Source of the DNA: Septoria linicola
Taxonomy: Eukaryota > Ascomycota > Dothideomycetes > Mycosphaerellales > Mycosphaerellaceae
Assembly (NCBI GenBank): GCA_024114885.1
Contig: CP099420.1
Coordinates: forward strand, 992,001 to 1,056,000
Direction of reading: 5' to 3'
Length of the DNA: 64,000 bases
Shown here: positions 10,280 to 21,217 of the stretch, piece by piece
How the letters are laid out: each line of letters begins with the position of its first letter
Numbering within the stretch: the first letter of the stretch is position 1
Position numbers and translations under genes: made by a program
Notes under the pieces: generated by a model
What the model was told of the DNA's origin: nothing
Databases searched by the model: none
The model's input: the letters and a program-made list of their open reading frames with translations, nothing else

Positions 10280-13200
10280 ATCCTAGACAGAACTAACTAG
10301 AAGAGATAGTTCAAGCTATAGATAGACAAGCTAGAAGGAAAGGACCAGTTCTAGGCAATTAGCTAACTAATTGTTAGAAGGAACCTATACATAGTTTAGT
10401 AGGACACTAGTCTTTAGATACATGTTACTTAGAATCAATACTTCTTAAAAGACAATATAGTATGTAGGTTCAGTATTAGATACAGTATTAGTAAAGATAA
10501 TAAGATAGAGCTAGAGACATAGTATGTTACTATACTAGTAGCTAAGATATAGGTGATTCTCTAGAACAAGTATAATAGAGTCCTAAAGTCCTATACTATA
10601 GGTCTAATTAAGCAGTTTATTATATTCAGGATATTACCTAATAAGATAATCAGGGAAGCATAGAGACACCTTAGAGGCCTAGGCAAGAGGATTACTAAGA
10701 TTAATCCTTAGGAAGCCTACTACTAGAGCTAAGAGAAAAGGCTGAAACATCTCCTATAGTCCCTACCTATATTATACTAAGTAGCTAAGGATACTATTAT
10801 AACCTAACTATCCTTAGATATAGACACTATTCTCCTTCTACTTAAGTCCTAAGAGGCAAGAGACAATCTAGACAAGATAGACACAGGTCTAGCTATATTC
10901 TATTCTAGGCAGCCCTACTAAGGAAAGTCCCTACTAATATACTAGCTCTATAAGAAAGGGAAGCACTAGTTGAAGGATTGTCCTAACCTCCCTACTACTA
11001 AGAAACTGTCCTAGTAGAGAAACAGTACTAAGAACTAGAAGGACCCTCAAGGATTATTCCTTAGAGGGAGGGTTAGAAGATCCTCTTTACTAAGGAATGC
11101 TAGACATATTAAGAAAGCTGTCCACAAGTCATCATTATATAATAAGCTAAAGAAGGTTATCTAGAAAATAGGCAAGTAGCTTCAAAGGATAGAAAAGTCT
11201 AGAAAGCTTCTAAAGAAAGGATTTTCAGCCTAGGAGTCTAGTTCTAGTTCTAATTCTAGAACTCACTCTAGTTCTAGAAGCAATAATAATTCCCTATTAG
11301 AAGATAATAACTAAGATAAGTTGGCCTATTCTATAATTAAGACTAAAGGCAAGTTATTACCCTAAGAATAGCTCTTAGATTCCTATACCTTATCCTATAT
11401 AACTAACTAACTGTCCTTCTTCAGATTAGTAAAGCTACTAAGGAAGAAAGTATAGATCAAGGTAAGAGGAGGATACCTCTATGTAACCTACTCTAGACTA
11501 GTATAGATAAAGGGAATCTTAGGAGGAGAAGTTCTACTTAATAGGGTACTATTTGTTCCTAATCTTAAAGTAAATCTTGTATTATAGGATTAGTTTAGTA
11601 AGCAATTTGGAGTCTAGAAGCCTGATTTCACTCTCACCTCCCTAGATAGCCAAACAGTTATAAAGACCAAGCTAGTTAGAGGTGTTCTATTTGTTAGTAA
11701 GATATTACCTCTCCTATAGGAAAAGTTATATTACTTACTATATAATCCTATAGAGGTTAACAATGCCTATACTGCCCTATTAGAGAAGGATCTAAAACAG
11801 TAGGAGCTATAGTATAGAAGATTTATACACTTTGGAAGAGGGTTACTCTCAAACCTTTATAAAGTTACTAACCTAAAGGAAAGAATTCTAATTCCTAACT
11901 AGGAAGAGTATAAGTATAGGATCTATATAATAGGCAAGATAAAGAAACACCTAAGTAAGTCTATTAAGAGAAGACCTAAAAGATTAGCCCTTGTATTAGT
12001 AGATATCTATAGACTATTACCATTATTAGTAAAAGGTTTTATATAGTAGCTTAAGATTATTAACAACTTCTTAAGAAAGAAATAGGCATTTCTACTTAAG
12101 GCTAGATCAGATACACTAACTACTCTTTAGAACTAGAGGATCAAGGTAGAAAGGTAGTTAGTAGTACTCCTCAAGTCTATAAGGGCTAACAATGCTAGAG
12201 AGATCACTACTTTAATTAAACAGTAGGAGAAGGACTTTAGAATCACCCTTAAGCTAACTAAGGCCTATAATTCACTCTAGAATAGAGTAGTTAAGAGGTC
12301 TATCTAAACATTAGAGGCCTCTATTAGAGCAATGCTTAAAGAAAGCAAGATGCCTATTAAGTTTTAGCTAGAAGCCCTTGAAGCATAGGTGTATATAAGG
12401 AATAAGCTTCTAAATGGACCTAATATTAAGGGATTTAAGCTCTTACCTAATAAAGCTTTTAATAGGATTAAACTAATAGTCTCCTACCTCAAGGTATAGG
12501 GATATAGAGCTATAGTATACATAGATACAAGAGCATAGCCTTAGTAGGCAAGGAGTAACAAACTAATAAATAGAGGAAAGGATACTATATTTGTTAGATA
12601 CTATAATAATATAGTAAAGGTATAGAAGTTCTAGGAGCTAGATATAAAGGCTGTTAAGTAGTATACTAATATAATCTTCTTTAAAGATAAGCTAGGTAGA
12701 GAATTAGACTTAAATATCAAGATCAAGAATCTCCCTAGTTCAGCTCTAGAAAGAAGACCTATTAGAAGGCTAAGAACTATTAGCTAGCCTACTCTATAAG
12801 CTAGTAGGAGTACCCTAGGTGCTCCTAGTCTAGGCTAGTAGAAGCCTCCTCCCCCTTAGCTATTAGTATAGGTTTAGAAAGGAAAGAAACTCTTTATATA
12901 ACTTCTACCTCTACTAGAAGATATAGGAGAGTATAGAAAATTCCTAGACTAAGGGAAAGTTAAGAAAGAATCTAAGAATTCTACCTAAGAAACTATAGAG
13001 GTAGATTAGGAGCAGACAGCCCTAAAGCAAACCCTTAGAAAGAGGAAAGTATTCTAAGAACTTAATAGATTTAACTAGAAGCTAAAGCCAATTAGGCTTA
13101 AGCTAGATTAGAATAGTTAGCTAGACAAGGAAATGCTCCTAAAGTATTAGGCTTTCTTCTTAGCTATAAGCTCTATTAACCTAGGTATCCTATAGGACCT

Positions 13201-14890
13201 AGAATTCTTAGAGGAAGTTGAAGAGATTATATTCTTAGCTACTAAAGAAGCAGGAATGCATAAATAGGAGGTTCTAATCCTAAGGAACTATAAGGAAGTA
13301 GTAAGTAATCCTAAGTAGGGTCATCTCTAGTAAGAAGCTATTTAGAAGGAGCTAGATACACTTGCAAGCAATAATACCTAGACTATAGTAGTCCTACTAA
13401 AAGGGGCTAACCTAGTTACCTTAAGATAGGTCTTTAATGTTAAGAGAAAGCTTAGTAGAGCTATTAAAAAGTTCAAGGCAAGACTAGTTACAAGAGGGTT
13501 CTCCTAAAAGTATAGAGTGGACTATATAGAGACTTTTGCCTCTATAGTCAGGCAGGATACTCTAAGAGGATTTATAGCTATAGTCTATAAGAAGGACCTA
13601 GTTCTGCACCAAGTAGATATAAACAATACATTTATAGAGAGCACCCTATATAAGGACATCTATATAATCCTACTACTAGGTGTTAACCTACTAACTAGTA
13701 TAGTCTTACAAGTTCTAAGGAGTCTCTATAGGCTAAAGCAAGCTACAAGAGACTAGAATCAGCTATATATATCAAAGCTAAAAGGAATAGGATTTAGATA
13801 ATCAGAAGTAGACTTATATCTTCTAATCTATAAGAAAAGGAAAGACCTAATAATCCTAATCTATATTAATAACATACCTATTACTATAGAGAGACTAGAA
13901 GATATCCTCTAGTTCAAAGACTAACTTAGCAAGGTCTTTAAGATCAAAGATCTTAGAGAACTAGACAAGATTCTTAGAATAAGACTAACAAGAAACAGAT
14001 AGCAAGGCTGGCTGAAACTTAACTAGAAGCACTATATCTAAGAGAACCTAGCTAAGATAGGAATAGGTTAAGAGACTATATTACTAACTCTTTTACTAAT
14101 AGACAGCTATAAAAGTCTAAAGCCTGCTAGACCAAATAATAAAAGGTATAACAAATAGGAGTACTAATCTATTATTAGAATATAGATGTAGCTTGCAACT
14201 GTTATAAGACTAGACATTTCATTTGCCCTTAGAAGATTAAGCTCCTATGTTAGTAATCTAATAGTAGGACATATGAAGGCTCTAAAGAAGCTAACTAGAT
14301 ACCTGAGATCAAACCTAGACCTTGGTCTAAGATACTTAAGGAATAGTTAAGGCTTTCTTACTAGATATATAGACTCTAACTATGTAATAGACAAGACTAA
14401 CAGAGTCTTAATCCTTGGATATGTCTTCTTCCTTTATAGTGCACTAATCTCCTAGATAAGCAAGAAGCAGAAATCTATAGCTACATCTATAATAGAAGCT
14501 GAATATATAGCTATAGGTGTATATATAAAATAGTTATAGTTCCTTAGTACTCTTTTAAGAGAGCTTGGATGCCTAGAGTTAGTAGGAGAATGTTCTTACT
14601 AACCAAGGATCCTTAGTAACTAGGAAACTGTTACTAGAATTAGGCCAATTTAGCTAAAAGGTAATAACCAAGCTGCCCTTACTCTAGTTAAGGACTTACA
14701 TGTTTATAACAAGTCTAAACATATTGATATCTTATATAATGCTATGAGAAAGCTCTAGTAGAACAGACTTATCTCTATAGAATATATAAATATAAAAGAG
14801 ATAGTAGTAGATAGTCTCACTAAGCTAAAGAATAGACTATAGTTTTAGGAGTTTATAAGGCAGCTCTACCTTATATAAGAGATATACAAA
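10280..14890 (+). pseudogene. Copia C1 gag-pol polyprotein, RIP-broken
   Basis: One frame of about 1530 codons runs through with TAG/TAA at former Trp/Gln codons. Domains in order: Gag; a CCHC zinc knuckle at 10940-10981 (pattern C-x2-C-x4-H-x4-C with the first two Cys now Tyr, ending HQLKDCPN); aspartic protease near 11360-11640 with LDSYTLSYITN for the family's LDSGASxHxT; a GAG-pre-integrase/zinc segment around 11815-11960; the integrase core at about 11970-12330 (VLVDIYRLLPL, then SLQNRVVKRSIQ); reverse transcriptase at about 13400-14060 with RGFSQKYRVDYIETFA and LIYINNIPI where YxDD is expected; and RNase H at about 14360-14840 (IDSNYVIDK, SIIEAEYIA). The longest open fragment, 13517-13756 (79 codons), is part of the RT. 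This element is no longer able to make protein. Confidence 0.92.
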
Positions 14891-15527
14891 AGATAACTCC
14901 AAGCCTTAGAGTTGAACTAAGAGGAGTCTAAAAGAAAGATTTTGGTTACTTAACTCCTCCTTAGTTAGACTTTACAAAGTCCTAAATGCCCTTACTAATA
15001 TCAGACCTATTACTAACTACAATATTACTATATAGCACCTAGCTGAACTAGACACTCTCTAAGGCCAAGTACTAGTTAATATTAAAGACCTCCTCTATAG
15101 TAGCTATTATCTCCTCTACTAGTGTGTAGTTACTCTACTCTCTAGCTTAATATAAGATCTCTACAGCTAAGAATAGTGTACCCTAAAGACTATTAGGGAA
15201 CTAAGAAGCTATATAGAATATGACTAAGTAGGGGACTAGGCTATAAGGAATCTAGGGAGCTATTAGAATTAGCTATAAGAAAGGATAGGGGCAACTTACT
15301 AGATAGTCCATGTCCTAAACAATCCACTCCTATATAAGAGAGAAGGAAGATCTTATAGAAGGCATTTCTTTTACCTTTTTGTAGGAGATAGTAGTATAGA
15401 AAGTTTGTTAGATTAATAGTTAGTACTGTCTAGTTGTTAGTCTGAAAAGCAAGTACTTAATGACTAATCAAGATTAGGACTAGCATTTGAGTACTATAGA
15501 TGATCTATTGAAAGATCTAACCATATA
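14891..15527 (+). other. C1 3' untranslated region
   Basis: About 640 bp lie between the RNase H end and the polypurine tract. No frame of note. The equivalent in C2 is 35207-35843. Confidence 0.7.
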
Positions 15528-15540
15528 GTATGAGTAGGAG
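15528..15540 (+). promoter_or_regulatory. C1 polypurine tract
   Basis: TATGAGTAGGAG lies directly before the 3' LTR start TGTTAAGAAT; C2 has TAAGTAGGAG. It is the expected plus-strand primer site of an LTR element. Confidence 0.65.
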
Positions 15541-15818
15541 TGTTAAGAATATATCCTAGATGGTCAGTCTAGATATAGACTTCTGAGCATAGTTCTAGAT
15601 GCCTGAGGCATCTACCTAAGGCTTGGTAAGAGGTATATCTTGCTTCTCTTTCTTCTCTTCTTAGATAACTAACAAAATCAACTTTGTATTTAGTTCCTAG
15701 TATATTGCTACTACACTATATATATAAGTTAGTTCAAGATTGATCCCCTATTCTTCTTTACTACGCTATACCCTCCTTAACATTATATAGCATCTATAAA
15801 CGCTCTCCACTTTTAATA
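15541..15818 (+). repeat. C1 3' LTR (278 bp)
   Basis: Direct repeat of 9520-9797 with scattered transitions. It is the only C1/C2 LTR that still starts with TG. It is followed by the GTTAC target duplication. Confidence 0.95.
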
Positions 15819-15856
15819 GTTACTCCTATTTAGTATATAAACCTAGGCTTATAACC
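15819..15856 (-). mobile_element. Copia C0a, leader and PBS (inverted)
   Basis: Continuation of 9350-9519 on the other side of C1. The reverse complement starts with GGTTATAAGCCTAGG, the decayed PBS, directly after the C0a LTR. Confidence 0.9.
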
Positions 15857-16132
15857 TATTAAAAGTAGAGGGCATATTATATACTATATAATATCTAGGA
15901 GAGTATAGCGTAGTAAAGAAGAATAGAGGATTAATCTTAAACTAACTTATATATATAGTATAGTAGTAATATACTAGGAACTAAATATAAAGTTAATTAA
16001 GTTAGTTATCTAAGAAGAGAAGAAGAGAAGTAAGATATACCTCTTACTAAGCCTTAGGTAGATACCTTAGGTATCTAGAACTATACTTAGATATCTATAT
16101 CTAGACTAACTATCTAGGATATATTCTTAATA
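15857..16132 (-). repeat. Copia C0a 5' LTR, full length (inverted)
   Basis: About 276 bp, the reverse complement of the Copia LTR, running from TATTAAAAG to TTCTTAATA. It has almost no CA/TG left, so it is older or more exposed to RIP than C1 and C2. Confidence 0.92.
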
Positions 16133-16264
16133 TTAGTTATCTAAGAAGAGAAGAAAGAGAAGTAAGATATACTTCTTACTAAGCCTTAGGTAGATACCTT
16201 AGGTATCTAGAACTATACTTAGATATCTATATCTAGACTAACTATCTAGGATATATTCTTAATA
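16133..16264 (-). repeat. Copia C0b 3' LTR fragment (first 132 bp, inverted)
   Basis: This repeats the first 132 bp of the LTR and abuts the complete C0a LTR. Read on the minus strand the order is internal 3' end, LTR nt 1-132, complete LTR, PBS. That fits a Copia inserted into the LTR of another Copia in the same direction. Confidence 0.9.
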
Positions 16265-16506
16265 CTCCTACTTATACTATATAGTTAGATCTTTTAATAG
16301 ATTATCTATAGTACTTAAATACTAGTCCTAATCTTAATTAGTTATTAAGTACTTACTTTTTAGACTAATAACTAGATAGTACTAACTACTAACCTAATAA
16401 ACTTTCTATACTACTATCTCCTATAAAAAGATAAAAGAAATATCTTCTATAAGATCTTCCTTCTCTCTTATATAGGAGTAGATTATTTAGGATATAGACT
16501 ATCTAG
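16265..16506 (-). mobile_element. Copia C0b, 3' internal end (inverted)
   Basis: Reverse complement of the Copia 3' UTR and polypurine region (compare 35610-35856). It is cut at 16506 by the Gypsy G1 5' LTR; the rest should lie beyond G1, outside the window. Confidence 0.9.
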
Positions 16507-16785
16507 TAGTAAGGCAAAGGCCTACCTATATACTATACTTAGTAGTTTTAGTATAAAAGTAAGGTAGTAGCTCGTTTCTAAGATAGTAATATTTACTCTA
16601 CTTGATTAATTTAATATCCTATAGTCCTAGTATAGGCTCTTAGTCTTAGGGCTACTATTTTAAGCTTGTTACTACTAGTTAATTAACGTATTACAAGACT
16701 ATTACTATCCGAACAGGTCTTGTTCTATAGCGACTACTCTTGTACCTACCTAGAGGGTTAGTATTAGGGTAGTTATTATCTATTA
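16507..16785 (+). repeat. G1 5' LTR (279 bp)
   Basis: Starts TAGTAAGGCAAAGG and ends TTATCTATTA, consistent with TGG...TCA before RIP. Other copies are 20792-21071 (-), 40028-40307 (-), 48965-49243 (+) and 58893-59171 (-). No convincing primer-binding site is seen after it (next bases ATAGAGCCGAAGG). Confidence 0.92.
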
Positions 16786-17690
16786 ATAGAGCCGAAGGTA
16801 GAGCTATCTCTTCTCTCTTATACCGGGACTAGAAGTATAGAGGGTAGATAGTAGCCTTAAAGCGAGAACTAATATACTATAAATATTAATAAGAGGCCTA
16901 AAGGAGCCTACGTAAGAGGCGACTTAAAAGGCTATAATAATATAGAAGTCTCTAGAATATAGATATCGCTCTAACCTAGAAAAGTTATAAACCTCTAGTA
17001 CCTCTTAGTATAAATCTACTTAGTAATTATCGGATAGATAGTAAGGCGACTTACTATATTAGAGATTTACTTAGGGTCTCTATACCTATAATAGTCTTCG
17101 ATTAGACCCCGGTTTAGCGTAAAAACGCTCTCGTTCGGATAGCGTAGAGGCTATAGAATAGGCCGGACCTGTCTAGGTAATCTCGTATCCTCTAGTATAT
17201 AGATCGCTTAGAATAAGCCTTAGTACGGCGTTAGACGCTAATCGTTTAGCTAAGGACACTAATTACGTCTAAGGCCCTAGACCCGGTATATAGTATAGGC
17301 TAACGTAATATTATACTACTATAGTTATATAGTAAATTACCCGAATAAGCGAGATAGACGCGCCTAGCTATAAACGGTCGAACTATACGACACGACATGC
17401 CTTGCTTATTAGGCACAATTAATATAGCTCTAGTATTATAAAGAAAAGTTTAACGTTTACCTTTAGACAGCTAATAAAATTTTAGATCCTTATTTTTTTT
17501 TAGTTATCGTTTTAAACGATAACTATATTTTATTTAAAACCTTGATTAAGGAGAGTATAATATACTCTTAGAACACCTTCGAACGACCTCTATAAGTAAA
17601 TTAGTATCTATTAACTAGCCTAAAATACTAGAGAGTAGCTTATCTAACTAGCTTAATAAGTAAATTCGAAGATTACTAGTAAAGCTACTA
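16786..17690 (+). other. G1 leader region
   Basis: About 900 bp between the 5' LTR and the gag frame. No gene seen. It contains the first 23-bp palindrome (17502). The same leader is at 39128-40027 (-) and 49244-50145 (+). Confidence 0.7.
17502..17524 (+). repeat. 23-bp palindrome P1 (G1, before gag)
   Basis: Eleven-base arms AGTTATCGTTT and AAACGATAACT around a single T, preceded by a T run. It could form a strong hairpin. P1 recurs at 39293-39315 (-) and 49958-49980 (+). Confidence 0.85.
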
Positions 17691-20480
17691 TCTACTTTTA
17701 CTTTATTCCCTCTACTAGATAACGATATATCTATAGAAGTAGAGGATTAAGGAGGTACTAACCTTAACTCTAATACTAATATCTTTTAAGGACCGAACTT
17801 AGGAGGTAGACTATCTATAGCGTAGTTCTAGCTACTTATAGAGACTATCTAAGTAACCTAAAGCTAGAAGATAATTATCGCTTAGGTTCTACTACTACCT
17901 AGCTTAGACTAGAATCTCTTCTTTAATAGAGAAAACGTAACCGAGTATATTAAGCGCTTTAAAGTACTATATAGGAACTACGCTATTCTACTTATTAATA
18001 ATAATAAGTAGCTTTACGAGAAGTTACTTACTTAGATTACGGTTATCTAACGTAGACGATACTAGCGCCTTAATAGTTTCTATAATCGAAACTACGCTAA
18101 GTTTAAAGAGTCGATTATTAAAGAGTACCGAAAGTACGATAATATATATATACTTAGAAACCGCTACTATATAGAGAACCTTTATAAGGTTAACTATAGC
18201 GAGGATAATAATCTCTTAGAGTACTTAAGGTAGTTTATACTCTACTCTAATACTATACCTACTTCGTATATAGACGAGCGTTCTCGTACTCTTCTATTCG
18301 TACGAGGCCTTCTATTTCGTTTTAGTAAGAGACTCTAGGCCTATCTTAGGTTAGACCTTAATAATAGTAACTTAGATTATAGTAAGCTCTTAAAGATAGC
18401 CTAGCGGTAGATTAATAGTAATAAGGACTTTAAATTAGAAGTATATAACGAAGGTAGTAGAGATATCTAGTAGTTATACGAAGTAGTAAAGAAGTCCGCT
18501 CTAAGGCTAAACTCTAAGTTTAAGGCTAGAGAAATAGTAGTCTATAAAAGCCGTAAACTAGTAAGCGTCGATAATATTACTACTAGTATATAAGACCTCG
18601 TAATTACTATAATTCGTCGACTCGAAGAAAGAGGTCCGTAGCTACTACGCTCGTCGATAGGATAGCGGGCGAAGTCTTACGATTATAACTATCTATATAT
18701 TCTAAGTCCTACTTATAGCTAGGAGATTTCGATTAATTTAGCTACGATAGATAACAGGTTAATAATCGAGGCCTACGTAGCGATCGCTCTAAAGATTTTA
18801 GGTTATTAGATATATAGGCTCGAAGGCTATATAGCTATAAACTATAAGTACCTATAGTAGTTCGAGACTAAAGGCTTAATATATAGAGATCTAAAGACTA
18901 GTATTATATACTATAGAACGCCTCGCCTAGATATAGAAAAGATATAGTACTACTAGGATAAGGAACTACTAAAGCTGTTCGTATTAATAGGAGTATTAGA
19001 GTAGCGCTATAGGAAGATTAATCTTAAAAATATAGATCGTTTATTAACGCTAAGAGCGAGCTAGTAGAGGACTATAAACAAGGTAGCTAGTATCGACGGT
19101 CCTATTAATATTAGCTAAGTCGCTTCTATTATATAGGAAGATTAGGACGATCTAATCGGCGCCTACGTAGCTAGAGATAGCGTAAAGACAAAGTAGAACC
19201 TAAATCCTTCTCGTCTAGTTAGAGGATAGCTAATAGGAGTATAGAAGCGAATTACGACCTAGGCTATAGCTATAAGAACCCGCGCTTATCGTTACCCTTA
19301 TATTAAAGAGGTTAAAGATAAAAACTAGCTAGCTCCTTACCTTATAAATATAGAGAAGTTAGACGATTCTTAAACTTAGAGACGTAATAACGATAAGATC
19401 GAGGATAAGTAGATATACGACTACCTAAACGGTCTACTAGTTCTAGTCGCTCCTACGTATACTTAGAAGCGTAAGAAGGTAAAGGAGCCTCTAAAGACTA
19501 AGCGTATAGACAACTACCTTCGAGCTACGTATACTAATAATAACGCTAACGTCTTCTAGATAGACAAAATGCTCGAATCTAAGGTCTAGTTAAGCTTAGT
19601 AGAGATTATTCTCTATAGCGAGTAAGTGTCGTATTCCTTATAGAGTCGTGTTCTAAATAATATAGATCTACGTAAGAAACTTAATAAGCTCTATATAAAG
19701 AAGCGTACGAATAGAGGTAGCGAAGCTAAGATTAGCGTATATTCCTTACTATCTAAAGCCTTTAGCGAGGAGTAGGTAGAGGAGGAGCTAACGAAAGCTA
19801 TCTTAGTAACCGATATTAAGGCCTTCTAGGCTACTACTATAGCGATTAATATAGTAAAACCTAGGCCCGCTTCTAAGCTTTACGAGTAGACTAATAATAT
19901 CCTTCTATTATTTAATAATATCTATTAGATTATTCTAAGTATCTACGTGCCTACGAAGTATAGACCTCGAATAATAGCTTATAAGTCTTTAATCGACGAG
20001 AGAGCTAAGTTAATAATTATACCGATCGAATACGTTCGAAAGCTTCAAGTCGGTATAACCCTTCTTAGTAATATTACTATAGAAGGAGTTAGAGGTAAGG
20101 TTACTTTCGTTAGATACTACCTAGAGATATTAATCGATACCTTTAGCGTAAGAGTTACGATACTATTTCTAGTCTTACTAGCGAACGGCCCGATCTTACT
20201 TAGCTAACTATAGGCGCGACGAGTACGCCTAGCTTCTAAGAACTACGATAATAGCTTTTAGGAGAGCTTAATTAGTACTCTAGATAGCTATATTATTATA
20301 TTTACTAGTTTTAATAGCTATAGTAATATACGTACTATAGAATAAGTCCTAGGAAAAGCTAGAGTACCGAGGAACTAGCTCTAGTCGATAGTACGAGTTT
20401 AGTAGAGGCTCTAATACTTTTATCGCGTCTAGATTCTATAGAAGTTAGTATCTAAACTCTAACTTTTAGTAATTATTAGC
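17690..20480 (+). pseudogene. G1 gag plus retropepsin, RIP-broken
   Basis: The frame reads through with TAG/TAA for Gln/Trp. The gag core lies at about 17915-18330: VTEYIKRFKVLY, then FKESIIKEYRKYDN and a LLEYLRQF segment, the usual layout of fungal Gypsy gag. The protease is at about 19890-20210; its active-site loop SLIDERAKLIIIP (19987-20025) replaces a D-[ST]-G-A type motif, and LANGPILLS (20178-20204) matches the ILLG-type flap of retropepsins. The open fragment 19947-20207 (86 codons) is this protease. No CCHC knuckle could be placed with confidence. Ends are approximate. Confidence 0.82.
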
Positions 20481-20643
20481 TAAAGAATATAGAGTATACT
20501 ATCGAGGACTCTAGATCTTATAATAGTAAGGAGTAGAGAGAGGGATTATAAGCTTTTTAAGCTTCTACTACTCTTTCCGTATAAGGTTTAGTAGTTAGAG
20601 GTAAAAACTCTACTTAGAAGGGTTAGCTAGTAGAACGTTCTAT

Positions 20644-20666
20644 AGTTACTTTTTTAAACGATAATT
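20644..20666 (+). repeat. 23-bp palindrome P2 (G1, between protease and RT)
   Basis: AGTTACTTTTTT then AAACGATAATT. The G3 copy (53097) reads AGTTGCCTTTTT. It is an imperfect palindrome of the same family as P1. Confidence 0.8.
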
Positions 20667-20791
20667 ACGTTATACTTTCTATACTATACTTTAAATTATA
20701 CTAGTAGTATAGATAGATAAGCGATTAGTACTAGTGTTCGTTTATAGTTACTAATAGCCTTAAACTCCTAGAGAATCAAGTCTTTAACTAC

Positions 20792-21071
20792 TAATAGATA
20801 ATAACTACCTTAATACTAACCCCCTAGGCAGGTATAAGAGCGGTCGCTATAGAACAAGACCTGTTCGGAGAGTAATAGTCTTGTAATACGTTAATTAAAC
20901 AGTAGTAACGAGCTTAAAATAGTAGCCCTAGGACTAAGAGCTATATACTAGGACCGTAGGACATTAAATTAATTAAGTAGGGTAAACATTTTTATCTTAG
21001 AAACGAGATACTACCTTGCTTTTATACTAAAAGTGCTAAGCACGGTATATAGGTAGGCCTTTACCTTACTA
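20792..21071 (-). repeat. G2 3' LTR (280 bp)
   Basis: Reverse complement of the G1 LTR, flanked on the left by G1 sequence ending ...TTAACTAC. Confidence 0.92.
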
Positions 21072-21194
21072 ATCCTCCCTTCCTTAGTATCTAACTAGAT
21101 ACCTAACTACTCGTAGATCTTACTTAGAATTACTTAAAACTAGCTAGCTTTTCTATTAAAGTCTATTAAACTTTTAATTAGAGGCCTATTAAAT

Positions 21195-21217
21195 AGTTGC
21201 CTTTTCTAACGATAACT
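21195..21217 (-). repeat. 23-bp palindrome P4 (G2, after ORF X)
   Basis: On the plus strand AGTTGCCTTTTC then TAACGATAACT. In element orientation P4 is inverted relative to P1-P3 and matches inverted P2 closely. Confidence 0.8.

Larger units (their letters stand above)
9520..15818 (+). mobile_element. Complete Ty1/Copia retrotransposon C1
   Basis: The element is 6299 bp: 278-bp LTRs, PBS, one gag-pol frame and a polypurine stretch before the 3' LTR. It is flanked by a perfect 5-bp target duplication, GTTAC (9515-9519 and 15819-15823). LTR ends read TA/TG...TA, consistent with TG...CA after RIP. It is much less mutated than its surroundings, with many CA/TG remaining. It inserted into an opposite-strand copy of its own family (C0a). 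The second complete copy is C2 at 29836-36134, exactly the same length. Confidence 0.96.

Noticed and set aside
13517..13756. 79-codon open frame as a stand-alone gene
   Set aside because: It is an internal piece of the Copia reverse transcriptase; the same protein continues on both sides through RIP stops.
16786..16800. Primer-binding site after the Gypsy LTR (ATAGAGCCGAAGG)
   Set aside because: No tRNA complement I can name; allowing free RIP corrections would make almost any match possible.
19947..20207. Short open frames here and at 52400-52666 as independent small proteins
   Set aside because: Both are the same segment of the Gypsy retropepsin in G1 and G3, bounded by RIP stops.
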